Assembly: GCA_018064455.1 (NCBI GenBank)
Contig: JAGHVH010000007.1
Coordinates: forward strand, 1-64,000
Source of the DNA: Candidatus Limimonas egerieequi
GTDB lineage: Bacteria > Bacillota > Clostridia > Oscillospirales > Acutalibacteraceae
DNA length: 64,000 bases
Direction: 5' to 3'
How positions within the stretch are numbered: the stretch's first letter is position 1; each line of letters starts with the position of its first letter. The translations under genes were made by a program, and so were the position numbers. Of this stretch, positions 51,925 through 59,882 are shown piece after piece. A model generated the notes under the pieces. The model ran no database searches and was not told the DNA's origin. It saw only the letters and a program-made list of their open reading frames with translations.

Positions 51925-54210
51925 ATGGCAGTAAAAGGACTTGACATATTTAAATTGTCACCAAAGACAAACTGTAAAGAATGCGGAAGCCCTACTTGTA
52001 TGGCTTTCTGCATGAAGGTTGCACAGGGCGCAGTTCCAATTGAGCAGTGCCCACATATGTCTGATGAAGCTAAGGCTTTACTTTCAGAGGCAACAGCACC
52101 AGCAATGAAGACAATCAAGATTGGTGCAGGCGATGCTGAAATCACACTCGGTGGTGAGACAGTTCTCTATCGTCACGACAAGACATTCGTATCAAAGAAC
52201 GTTTTCGCAGTTCCTGTTTGCACATGCATGGATGATGCAGCAGTTGATGCAAAGCTTGAATCACTTAAGAAGATCGATTACGAGCGTATCGGTGAGCGCG
52301 AATTCGTAGAATCTATTTATGTTCACGGTGAGGGCGACAAGATTGTTGACCTTGCAAAGAAGGCTGCTGCAACAGGTCGCGTTGTTATCGTTGAGACAAC
52401 AGACGTTGACGCTGCAAAGGCTGCTATTGACGCTATCAAGGACACAAAGCCAGTTCTCTGTGGCGCAACAAAGGACAACTTTGCTGCAATGAACGAGATA
52501 GCTACTGCTGCTGGCATCGCTCTTGGCGTATGCGGCGACAGCATTGACGATATCTATGATACAATCAAGGCACTTGAGGATGCAGGCAACAAGAACCTCA
52601 TTATCAACGTAACAGGTGCTGATGTTAAGGAAACACTCAAGAATGCAGTATTCTGCCGTCGTGGCGCTATCAAGGATAGCGACAAGTCTCTTGGTTACCC
52701 ATCAATCGTTAACCTTTCAAGACTTGCTAAGGGTGATCTTCATCTTCAGACTGCTTTCGCATCACTCTTCACACTCAAGTACGGTTCAATCATCGTAATG
52801 GAAGATATGACAATGGCTGAGGCGCTTCCTCTTTATGGCCTTCGTCAGAACATCTACACTGACCCTCAGAAGCCAATGAAGGTTGAGCCAGGTATCTATC
52901 CAATCAACGGTGCAGGCCCAGATGATCCTTGTATCCTCACAGTTGACTTTGCACTTACATACTTCCTTGTATCAGGTGAAATTGAGCGTTCAAAGGTTCC
53001 AGTTAACCTCCTCATCACAGATGCATCAGGTATGTCAGTACTCACAGCTTGGGCTGCTGGTAAGTTCTCATCATCAACAGTTAAGAAGTTCTTTGATGAG
53101 TTTGATATAGCTAGCAAGATCAATAACCGCACACTTATCCTTCCTGGTAAGGTTGCAGTTATGAAGGGCGAAATCGCTGACAAACTTCCTGAGTGGAACG
53201 TAGTAGTTGGTACTCGTGAAGCAGTTGAAATCGTTAAGTACTTAAGAGACGGCGAGTACGTCAAGGCAGCAGAGGCTGCAGCTGCATCTAAGGCAGATGC
53301 ACCAAAGGCTGAAGCTAAGGTTGTTGACGAGAACGCACCACTTGATTTCGAAAGAATAGCTGCTAGCATTCCAGAAATCAAGAAGGTTGATATGGGCGTT
53401 ACATACAAGACTCGTAATGTTGACTCTCAGAAGTTCATCACTATCGGTGAGCGTATTCACTGCATAAGCCCAACAATCAAGGCTGCTTTCGACAACTGGG
53501 ATCCAGAGCCAATCCTCAAGCGTGCTGCTGAGCAGATTGCTGCTGGTGCAACATATCTCGATGTTAACATCGGACCTGCAGAATCAAATGGTCCTGAACT
53601 TATGACTTGGGCTGTTAAACTCCTCCAGGAAAACTTCAACAACGTACCACTTGCTCTCGATACAGCTAACAAGAAGGCTATTGAGGCTGGTATCAAGGTT
53701 TATAACCGTACAAACGGTAAGCCAATCGTAAACTCAGCTGACGCTGGTTCTCGTATTGACAACATCAACCTTGCTGCTGCAAATGACGCAATCGTTATCG
53801 CACTTTGCTCTGCTGATGGTATCGCAAAGGATAACGAAGAGCGCATGATGCACTGCCACAAGATGCTCGACCTTGGTATGTCACTTGGTATGGAATCAGA
53901 CGATTTGTGGTTCGACCCACTCTTCCTCGTTGTTAAGGGCATGCAGGACAAGCAGATGGACGTTCTTAATGCTATTAAGATGTTTGCTGATGAAGGACTT
54001 AAGTCAACAGGTGGTCTTTCTAACAACTCTAATGGTGCTCCAAAGGAAGTTCGTCCAATCATGGATTCAACTCTCGTTGCTATGTGCATGATGCAGGGTC
54101 TTACATCTGCTATCGTTAACCCATGCGACAAGAGACTTATGGAGACAATCAAGTCTGCTGACATCTTCAAGAACAACGAGCTTTATTCAGACTCTTATCT
54201 TGATATGTAA
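51925..54210 (+). CDS. acsC-acsE: Fusion of corrinoid Fe-S protein large subunit (AcsC) and methyltransferase (AcsE)
   Basis: A 761-residue natural fusion. Residues 1-~445 are AcsC: the [4Fe-4S] ligands Cys17, Cys20, Cys25 and Cys42 (TNCKECGSPTC...QCP), a TIM barrel, and the C-terminal corrinoid-binding domain (LITDASGMSVLTAWAAGKF near residue 370). An Ala/Lys/Glu linker covers ~450-475, with a connecting segment to ~500. Residues ~503-761 are methyltetrahydrofolate:CoFeSP methyltransferase: ITIGERIHC, YLDVNIGPAESNGP, LALDTANKKAIEAG, WFDPLFLVV, LGLSN-like GLSNNSNGAP and the terminal ELYSDSYLDM. The folate and catalytic residues (Asp/Asn in LDTAN, Asp of FDP, Asn of LSN) are retained. No stop or frameshift occurs at the junction. 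The reaction partner and carrier are thus one chain. Confidence 0.95.
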   Translation: MAVKGLDIFKLSPKTNCKECGSPTCMAFCMKVAQGAVPIEQCPHMSDEAKALLSEATAPAMKTIKIGAGDAEITLGGETVLYRHDKTFVSKNVFAVPVCTCMDDAAVDAKLESLKKIDYERIGEREFVESIYVHGEGDKIVDLAKKAAATGRVVIVETTDVDAAKAAIDAIKDTKPVLCGATKDNFAAMNEIATAAGIALGVCGDSIDDIYDTIKALEDAGNKNLIINVTGADVKETLKNAVFCRRGAIKDSDKSLGYPSIVNLSRLAKGDLHLQTAFASLFTLKYGSIIVMEDMTMAEALPLYGLRQNIYTDPQKPMKVEPGIYPINGAGPDDPCILTVDFALTYFLVSGEIERSKVPVNLLITDASGMSVLTAWAAGKFSSSTVKKFFDEFDIASKINNRTLILPGKVAVMKGEIADKLPEWNVVVGTREAVEIVKYLRDGEYVKAAEAAAASKADAPKAEAKVVDENAPLDFERIAASIPEIKKVDMGVTYKTRNVDSQKFITIGERIHCISPTIKAAFDNWDPEPILKRAAEQIAAGATYLDVNIGPAESNGPELMTWAVKLLQENFNNVPLALDTANKKAIEAGIKVYNRTNGKPIVNSADAGSRIDNINLAAANDAIVIALCSADGIAKDNEERMMHCHKMLDLGMSLGMESDDLWFDPLFLVVKGMQDKQMDVLNAIKMFADEGLKSTGGLSNNSNGAPKEVRPIMDSTLVAMCMMQGLTSAIVNPCDKRLMETIKSADIFKNNELYSDSYLDM

Positions 54211-54228
54211 TTAATCTTATAAAAATTG

Positions 54229-54259
54229 CGCTCGAGTGTTTACACTCGGGCGTTTTTTT
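54229..54259 (+). terminator. Terminator of the acs operon
   Basis: An 11-bp stem with one G-T pair, CGCTCGAGTGT (54229-54239) against ACACTCGGGCG (54242-54252), is followed by seven T. Confidence 0.9.
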
Positions 54260-54267
54260 GATAAAAT
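54239..54267 (+). promoter_or_regulatory. Promoter of the first M28 peptidase, overlapping the terminator
   Basis: TTTACA (54239-54244), 17-bp spacer, TAAAAT (54262-54267). The -35 box is the loop and first arm bases of the acs terminator hairpin. Confidence 0.6.
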
Positions 54268-54311
54268 ATTTGTGTCTCATATTCGGAAATATATAAAGGA
54301 GGTTTATCGAA

Positions 54312-55556
54312 ATGAGTGAGAAATTTGATGCTCTTATCGCTAATAAAGACAAGAGTGCGCAGTACATGCTTGACGAAATCACACATATCTGTAAGGACAT
54401 GCCAAAGCGTGACCCAGGTTCAGACGGTGAGAGAATCGCTAGTGAGTACATGGCAGAAGTTTTGAAGAACGAATGTGGTTGTGAGAAGGTTGACATCGAG
54501 TCATTCGACGAGAATCCAGGTTCTTTCTATGGTTGGATTCATATCACATTCACACTTTGCTTCATCGCACTTATTCTTATTCCACTTTGCCCAGGTAGCA
54601 CAGTAGCAGCAGCTATCGGTATTGCTTGTGTAATCCTCGGTTGGGCACTTGCACTCTTACAGTTCGGTCTTTACAAGAAAGTAGTAGACTTCATGTTCCC
54701 TAAGAAGGTTGGTACTAACGTAACAGCTATCAAGTCTTGCACAGGTGAAGTTAAGAGAAGAATCTTCTTCAACGGTCATCAGGATGCAGCTTGGGAGTGG
54801 CCAGCAAACTTCCTTGGTGGCGGCGTTCTTTTCGAAGGCCTTATCATCATCGCAGCTATTGGTACACTTTACTATCTTGGTCTTGACATCTCTATCCTTG
54901 TTGCTGGTACACTTACAGCAACAGCTAAGAAGATGGCTTACATCGGTCTTGTATTCGTTCCTTTCTGGATTTACATGTTCTTCATGTGGAACCGCAACCG
55001 TATCGTTGACGGTGCTAACGACAACCTTTCAGGTTGCTACATGGGTATCGCTATCCTCAAGGCAATGAAGGAAGCTGGCATCGAGCTTGAAAACACAGAA
55101 GTAGGCGTTATCCTCTCTGGTTCTGAGGAAGCTGGTCTTCGTGGCTCAAAGGCATGGTGCGAGGCTCACAAGGGTGAGTTCCAGGATGTTCCTACATTCA
55201 TCTATTCTTATGATACAATTCACGATCCTAAGTATCTCCTTACTAACTATCGTGACCTTAACGCTACTGTAAAGGCTGACAAGGACGTATCTGACCTCTT
55301 CATGGAAGCAGCTGCAGAGCTCAACATCCAGTGCAAGAAGGGCATGGTTCCTCCACTTGGTGGCGCTACAGATAACGCAGCTTTCGCACAGGGCGGTTTC
55401 CGTTCAACAGGTATCACTGGTCTTAACCACAACCTTGAGAACTACTATCATACACGTCGTGACTCATACGACAACATGGACCTTAAGGGTCTTGCTGATT
55501 GCTATGCAGTATCAGTTCGTGTACTTGATAAGTTTGATGAAGGCGCAAAGCAATAA
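54312..55556 (+). CDS. Membrane-embedded M28-family metallopeptidase, copy 1
   Basis: A 414-residue zinc aminopeptidase-type protein. All M28 ligands are visible: the His/Asp of NGHQDAAWEW (near residue 151), Asp of VDGANDNLSG, the Glu pair of GSEEAGLRGS, Asp of IYSYDTI, and His of YYHTRRDSYDN. Unusually, two helices (~75-118) precede the first ligand and two more (~165-225) lie between it and the second, so the catalytic domain is interrupted by membrane segments. There is no signal peptide. Substrate unknown; family members trim N-terminal residues from peptides. A paralogue follows; each has its own promoter and terminator hairpin. Confidence 0.85.
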   Translation: MSEKFDALIANKDKSAQYMLDEITHICKDMPKRDPGSDGERIASEYMAEVLKNECGCEKVDIESFDENPGSFYGWIHITFTLCFIALILIPLCPGSTVAAAIGIACVILGWALALLQFGLYKKVVDFMFPKKVGTNVTAIKSCTGEVKRRIFFNGHQDAAWEWPANFLGGGVLFEGLIIIAAIGTLYYLGLDISILVAGTLTATAKKMAYIGLVFVPFWIYMFFMWNRNRIVDGANDNLSGCYMGIAILKAMKEAGIELENTEVGVILSGSEEAGLRGSKAWCEAHKGEFQDVPTFIYSYDTIHDPKYLLTNYRDLNATVKADKDVSDLFMEAAAELNIQCKKGMVPPLGGATDNAAFAQGGFRSTGITGLNHNLENYYHTRRDSYDNMDLKGLADCYAVSVRVLDKFDEGAKQ

Positions 55557-55589
55557 GACTAAAAAGTGACAACTTAATTTGTTAACTTT

Positions 55590-55625
55590 GAGGCTAGGTT
55601 TTAATTGAAAACCTAGCCTCTTTTT
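55590..55625 (+). terminator. Terminator between the two M28 genes
   Basis: A 13-bp stem, GAGGCTAGGTTTT (55590-55602) against AAAACCTAGCCTC (55608-55620), then five T. Confidence 0.92.
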
Positions 55626-55633
55626 GATATTAT
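55605..55633 (+). promoter_or_regulatory. Promoter of the second M28 peptidase, overlapping the terminator
   Basis: TTGAAA (55605-55610), 17-bp spacer and TATTAT (55628-55633). As with the first copy, the -35 box lies in the loop and 3' arm of the preceding terminator. Confidence 0.5.
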
Positions 55634-55670
55634 ATTAAACGTTAAATTAATAATAAGGAGATGTATTGAA

Positions 55671-56930
55671 ATGCTTGCAAGAGACAGCGTAAAAAATTAT
55701 GACGAGCAACTTGAAAAATATGCTGACTATGTAGCAACTCAGATCGGAAAGACAATTGAGGTAGCAGGTGGCGGACGTCCATCAGGTTACCCACAGGAGC
55801 ACAAGGCTCAGGACTATGTTATCGAGCATATGACTGGCACTGCTGATGAAGTTAGAACAGAGGACTTTAAACTTCATCCAAAGGCATTCATGGGTTGGGT
55901 ACTTATCGATGGTATCTGCATGCTTATCGCAGCAGTACTTCTTATCATCAACTTCTTCGTAGCACCTATGAAGGCACTTGTAATCGTAGCACTTGTACTT
56001 ACTGTTATATCAGTAGCTTGTATACTTGGCGAGTTCCTTTTCTATAAGGAATTTCTTGACCCTCTCTTCCCGGAGAAACAAGCAAAGAACGTAATTTGCA
56101 CACGCAAGGCAGCAGGAGAGACAAAGAGAAGAATCATCTTCTCAGGTCACGTTGACTCAGCTTGGGAGTGGAGATACACATACCTTGGTGGTGGACACTT
56201 CTTGACTGCTGTTATCGCAACTGGTATTGTTTGCCTTGTTGCTGACCTTGTTATTATTCTTCTTACACTCTTTGGTTTATCAGCTGGTTGGTTCTTAGTA
56301 ATTGCAAAGATTTTTGCTATTATCTCAGTTCCAGCTATGTGCCTCATCCTCTTCTTTATGAACTGGAGCATCTGCGTTGACGGTGCAAACGACAACCTTT
56401 CTGGTGTGTTCGCATCAATGGCAGTAATGCAGTACCTTGTTGATAATGACATCCGTTTTGAGAATACAGAGGTAATCTCTATTTCAATGTCATCAGAGGA
56501 AGCTGGCCTCCGTGGTGCTAAGGCATTTGCAAAGGCTCACTCAAAGGAGTATGCTGACTCAGGTGTTGAGACAATCGCTATCTGCACAGATACACTTCGT
56601 GACTTTGACGACATGGGTATCTATAACAAGGATATGACTGGTACAGTTAAGCTTGATCCAAAGGTTGCTGGCCTTGTTAAGGAAGCATCTAACATTGCTG
56701 GACTTAACCTTCCATACGCTAACGTATTCTTTGGTTCTTCTGATGCAGCAGCACTCGCACAGGGTGGTATGAAGGCTTGCTGCCTTGCTGCTATGGATCC
56801 AACTCCAGCACGTTACTATCACACACGTCTTGATACAGCTGACAATCTCGACAAGAGAACAATCGCAGCTGGCGTTGATACACTTCTCAACGCTGCTTTC
56901 CTCTTTGATGAGAAAGGCCTTGACTACTAA
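55671..56930 (+). CDS. Membrane-embedded M28-family metallopeptidase, copy 2
   Basis: A 419-residue paralogue of the preceding gene product with the same plan: helices at ~80-122, the metal motif SGHVDSAWEW, two helices (~170-225), then VDGANDNLSG, MSSEEAGLRGAK, the Asp in ICTDTLRDF and the terminal His in YYHTRLDTADN. The FFGSSDAAALAQGG stretch corresponds to LGGATDNAAFAQGG of copy 1. All five ligands are retained, so both copies are probably active. AAGGAGA is placed 9 nt before the ATG. Divergence from copy 1 is large, which suggests different substrates or heterodimer formation (inference). Confidence 0.85.
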   Translation: MLARDSVKNYDEQLEKYADYVATQIGKTIEVAGGGRPSGYPQEHKAQDYVIEHMTGTADEVRTEDFKLHPKAFMGWVLIDGICMLIAAVLLIINFFVAPMKALVIVALVLTVISVACILGEFLFYKEFLDPLFPEKQAKNVICTRKAAGETKRRIIFSGHVDSAWEWRYTYLGGGHFLTAVIATGIVCLVADLVIILLTLFGLSAGWFLVIAKIFAIISVPAMCLILFFMNWSICVDGANDNLSGVFASMAVMQYLVDNDIRFENTEVISISMSSEEAGLRGAKAFAKAHSKEYADSGVETIAICTDTLRDFDDMGIYNKDMTGTVKLDPKVAGLVKEASNIAGLNLPYANVFFGSSDAAALAQGGMKACCLAAMDPTPARYYHTRLDTADNLDKRTIAAGVDTLLNAAFLFDEKGLDY

Positions 56931-56940
56931 TTTATAGCAA

Positions 56941-56981
56941 AAAATAACTCCGCTAGGGTTACCTAGCGGAGTTTTATTTTT
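56941..56981. terminator. Bidirectional terminator between M28 copy 2 and the aldolase gene
   Basis: A 12-bp perfect stem, AACTCCGCTAGG (56946-56957) and CCTAGCGGAGTT (56962-56973), flanked by A-rich and T-rich runs, serving both convergent transcripts. Confidence 0.9.
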
Positions 56982-56983
56982 GC

Positions 56984-58198
56984 TTATTTTTCAGCCTGCT
57001 TTGAATACTTGAGGTTATAGATAACTCTCATGATGTTTGTATCAATAGGAGAGAGAGGAGACTTGCTTACTGTGAGCTCACAGTACATCTCGGCCTTGCA
57101 CTCCTTCTCGAGTACCTTTTTAACACCTTCAAGATCAAAGAGTGTGTTACCTGTTACCATAGCGCCCTGACCTTTTACGAGGACAGCGTTACGGCCCTTT
57201 GATGCCTTGCCTATGTCAAGGGCATCAGTTCTGTAACTTGTCTTTTCCCAGTTGCAGCACTTAACGTCTACACCAGCAATCTGAGCGAAGTCATCAAGGT
57301 GTGGCTTCATTGTGTTGCCTGCTTTTGAAAGAGCAACTACATCATTTGCATCGTACTGATCGATAAATGTTACATCACTGTTCCTATAGATAGCAGCATG
57401 GATAGCAGCACAACGTGGGCCAATGCCCTTGTAAGGGCAGCCTGAGTCGATGTTACAGCTGTAAACATCGCCGTTCTTCATTGTAAGCTCAAATGTCTTA
57501 TCTGTGATTTTCTTACTTGAGCCTAAATCCTGAAGCTTGTTGTTTGTTGTTGAAAAACGCTGCTCATAAGCCTTGTAAAGCTTAGCGGCACCAAGTCTGT
57601 TGTTTCCTGTTGTGAAACCAGTAACTCTGCCGAGTTCCTTGCCACAGACATCCTCAAGGGCTGCTGCTACTGCGAAGGATTCGTCGAAGTCTTCGCCGAG
57701 GCAGAGCGCGCCGTGATGCTTCATAATGATTGCTTTGCAATCAGGGTTTGCTTCTACGGCTGCTGCGACGCCCTTGCGGAGCGCACCAGTTGATGGCATG
57801 CCATATGCGCCAACTGGAACCTTTGGTCCAAGGACCTTAGCATACTTTGGTGCGAGGTCCTTGAGTACACGACCAGTTGGGGAGATGGCTGATGCATTTA
57901 CCTGGTGTGTATGGATAACAAAGTTGACATTTTCGCGAAGGCGATATGCATCAGCATGAACGCCCTTTTCAGAAGATGGCTTGATGTCACCTTCGTATTC
58001 GCAGTCAGCGATGTTAACTACTACGAGTTCATCAGGTGTCAATGTCTCATATGGTCTGCCACTTGGAGTGATGACAAACTGTGTATCAGAGATACGAGCT
58101 GAAACATTGCCCCATGTTCTAGCGATAAGGCCTGATTCAACGAGCTTTTTACCAGCTTCGATGACAAGAGCCTTTGCTTCATTTATTTCGTAAGCCAT
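56984..58198 (-). CDS. Tandem-domain class II aldolase/adducin protein
   Basis: A 404-residue protein, twice the usual ~210. The N-terminal domain is a full class II (fuculose-phosphate-type) aldolase: TWGNVSARI, TPSGRPYETLTPDELVVV, Glu77 in SSEKGVHADAY, metal ligands His96 and His98 in VIHTHQ, and the His161-His162 pair in MKHHGALCLGE. The second domain (~225-404) copies the fold (AAIHAAIYRNSDVTFIDQYD, LVKGQGAMVTGNTLFD) but has lost every metal His, so it is probably structural. Such aldolases split ketose-1-phosphates to DHAP and an aldehyde. The start is ATG 58198 with GAGGT upstream. Transcribed with the aminotransferase gene, 11 bp apart. Confidence 0.87.
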   Translation of the reverse strand: MAYEINEAKALVIEAGKKLVESGLIARTWGNVSARISDTQFVITPSGRPYETLTPDELVVVNIADCEYEGDIKPSSEKGVHADAYRLRENVNFVIHTHQVNASAISPTGRVLKDLAPKYAKVLGPKVPVGAYGMPSTGALRKGVAAAVEANPDCKAIIMKHHGALCLGEDFDESFAVAAALEDVCGKELGRVTGFTTGNNRLGAAKLYKAYEQRFSTTNNKLQDLGSSKKITDKTFELTMKNGDVYSCNIDSGCPYKGIGPRCAAIHAAIYRNSDVTFIDQYDANDVVALSKAGNTMKPHLDDFAQIAGVDVKCCNWEKTSYRTDALDIGKASKGRNAVLVKGQGAMVTGNTLFDLEGVKKVLEKECKAEMYCELTVSKSPLSPIDTNIMRVIYNLKYSKQAEK

Positions 58199-58209
58199 TT
58201 CTATACCTC

Positions 58210-59703
58210 TTACTTTTTCTTTGCTGTTGGGATAAGTTCGCACTGTGAAAGAACCTTGTCAAAGCGTGCAATACAGTCATCAATCATCTTTTCATCATAT
58301 GCAGCAGATGTGTAGAGACGTGAGCCTGCGAGTGTTACAAGACCTTCTGCCATGTAAGCAGCACCCATGTTCTGCATCTCGATCTGACGAATACCAGTCT
58401 GATCGAGGATTGATGGGATTTCCCAAGCCTTCTTAAGGTCGATAGCGTATTGCATTGTACCAACTGTATCAAGGTGACAAACAGAACCTACGTTGAATGC
58501 TACGAATGGGAGGTTGTACTTCTTGATAGATGCCTGGATGCCCTTTGTGAGGCGGTCACCCATCTGGCCTGCCTTCTGGCAAGCGTTTCTCTTCTCGATT
58601 TCGCAGATTGCTGTGTAACCAGCAACACAAGAGATAGGTGTTGCTGCCATTGTGCCACCGCACATTGCCTTCTTAACCTTCTTGCCAGATGCGTCAAGGC
58701 CAGCACCAAGGTGCTTCATTACATCCTTGTGACCGCCGATACCGCCGGCACCTGGGTAACCGCCGGCGATTACCTTACCAAAGATTGTGAGGTCTGGGTC
58801 GATACCATAGTAACCCTGTGCACCAGAAAGACCAATACGGAAACCTGATACAACCTCATCACAGATGAGGAGTGCGCCATACTTGTGGCAGAGTTTTTCA
58901 ACGCCCTTAACGAATTCACGTGTAACAGGGCGAGTAGCTGACTCTGGGCCGATTGGCTCGATGAATACACCAGCTGTACCGCCGTTGAGTTCGTTCATCT
59001 TGAGCTTGCGCTCGAGGTCTTCAAGGTCACCTGGGAAGAAGCCCTGTGTATGAAGGAATGCATACATTGGGATACCCTTTGACTGGAGGTTCATTGTTCC
59101 TGGAATACGCATATCCCAAGCGATCATATCTGACCAACCGTGGTATGCGCCACCCATCTTGAGGATGTTCTTGTGGCCTGTTGCAAGACGAGCAACACGC
59201 TCTGCGCACATGCATGCCTCAGTACCTGAACCGAGCATACGGAACATCTCAACTGATGGTACACATTCAGAAATCTTCTTAGCGAGCTTCATCTCATACT
59301 CGTGGAAAAGACCAGTTGAAGGACCACATGTGTTAAGAAGGTCGATAACTGCTTCACGAACAACTGGGTCATTAGAACCAAGGATAGTTGGACCGCCTGC
59401 CTGGAGAAGGTCGTAGTACTTGTTACCATCTATATCATAAAGGTAAGCACCTTCTGCTTTTGTCATAACGATAGGGAATGGGTGGTTGAAAGCAAGGTTG
59501 TGCTGTACACCACCAGGGATTATGTCGCGAGCTTCTGTAATCATAGCCTTTGACTTCTGGCACTTCTCTTCGAAGTAGTTCTGCTCATAGTTTGCAAGAG
59601 CAGTTCTGTTGATAGAATAAACTGGCTTCTTGATAAGAGCATCAAGTTCTCTGTTGATAGCTATAGCGTCTGGATATTCAGAAATAGCAAATCTTGTGTC
59701 CAT
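58210..59703 (-). CDS. Class III PLP-dependent aminotransferase (GSA-aminomutase-like)
   Basis: A 497-residue enzyme. An N-terminal ~70-residue extension precedes the class III fold: YLYDIDGNKYYDLLQAGGPTILGSNDP, LGSGTEACMCAERVARLATGHKNILKM for the PLP phosphate, the PLP Asp in LLICDEVVSGFRIG, and Schiff-base Lys310 in TIFGKVIAGGYP. The GKVIAGGYPGAGG match is close to glutamate-1-semialdehyde aminomutase, yet it is fused to a sugar operon, not haem genes. It probably aminates an aldehyde or ketone produced by the aldolase (inference). It is the first gene of the leftward arm of the TetR divergon. Confidence 0.88.
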   Translation of the reverse strand: MDTRFAISEYPDAIAINRELDALIKKPVYSINRTALANYEQNYFEEKCQKSKAMITEARDIIPGGVQHNLAFNHPFPIVMTKAEGAYLYDIDGNKYYDLLQAGGPTILGSNDPVVREAVIDLLNTCGPSTGLFHEYEMKLAKKISECVPSVEMFRMLGSGTEACMCAERVARLATGHKNILKMGGAYHGWSDMIAWDMRIPGTMNLQSKGIPMYAFLHTQGFFPGDLEDLERKLKMNELNGGTAGVFIEPIGPESATRPVTREFVKGVEKLCHKYGALLICDEVVSGFRIGLSGAQGYYGIDPDLTIFGKVIAGGYPGAGGIGGHKDVMKHLGAGLDASGKKVKKAMCGGTMAATPISCVAGYTAICEIEKRNACQKAGQMGDRLTKGIQASIKKYNLPFVAFNVGSVCHLDTVGTMQYAIDLKKAWEIPSILDQTGIRQIEMQNMGAAYMAEGLVTLAGSRLYTSAAYDEKMIDDCIARFDKVLSQCELIPTAKKK

Positions 59704-59728
59704 AATTTTACCTCCAATTAAATACGTC

Positions 59729-59744
59729 GTGAGCGACGGCTCAC
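59729..59744. promoter_or_regulatory. TetR-type operator 1 (leftward arm)
   Basis: A perfect 6-4-6 palindrome GTGAGC-GACG-GCTCAC. It lies just downstream of a candidate leftward promoter (minus-strand TTTATT, 17 bp, TATACT; -10 at plus 59759-59764), where a bound repressor would block RNA polymerase. It shares both half-sites with operator 2. Confidence 0.8.
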
Positions 59745-59801
59745 AGTTTTACAATAAAAGTATACCACAATATACAAATATAATAAAGAGCCAATTTGTG
59801 G

Positions 59802-59830
59802 TTGAATTTTACAATATTAATTGATACAAT
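59802..59830 (+). promoter_or_regulatory. Promoter of tetR-FGGY kinase operon
   Basis: TTGAAT (59802-59807), 17-bp spacer and TACAAT (59825-59830). Operator 2 begins 10 bp downstream of the -10 box. Confidence 0.65.
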
Positions 59831-59839
59831 TTAGTCATA

Positions 59840-59855
59840 GTGAGCAAGCGCTCAC
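59840..59855. promoter_or_regulatory. TetR-type operator 2 (rightward arm)
   Basis: A perfect 6-4-6 palindrome GTGAGC-AAGC-GCTCAC at the expected transcription start of the tetR gene, so autoregulation is likely. Identical half-sites to the site at 59729-59744. Confidence 0.82.
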
Positions 59856-59882
59856 GCTACCTTATGTTTAAGGGAGACGGAA

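Noticed and set aside
57070-57083. Third TetR operator at the GTGAGCTCAC sequence inside the aldolase gene
   Set aside because: It lacks the 4-base centre of the two intergenic sites and lies near the 3' end of a coding sequence.
58210-59703. Glutamate-1-semialdehyde aminomutase for haem synthesis (hemL)
   Set aside because: The PLP-Lys motif is close, but the protein has an extra N-terminal part and sits in a sugar-type operon without any tetrapyrrole gene.
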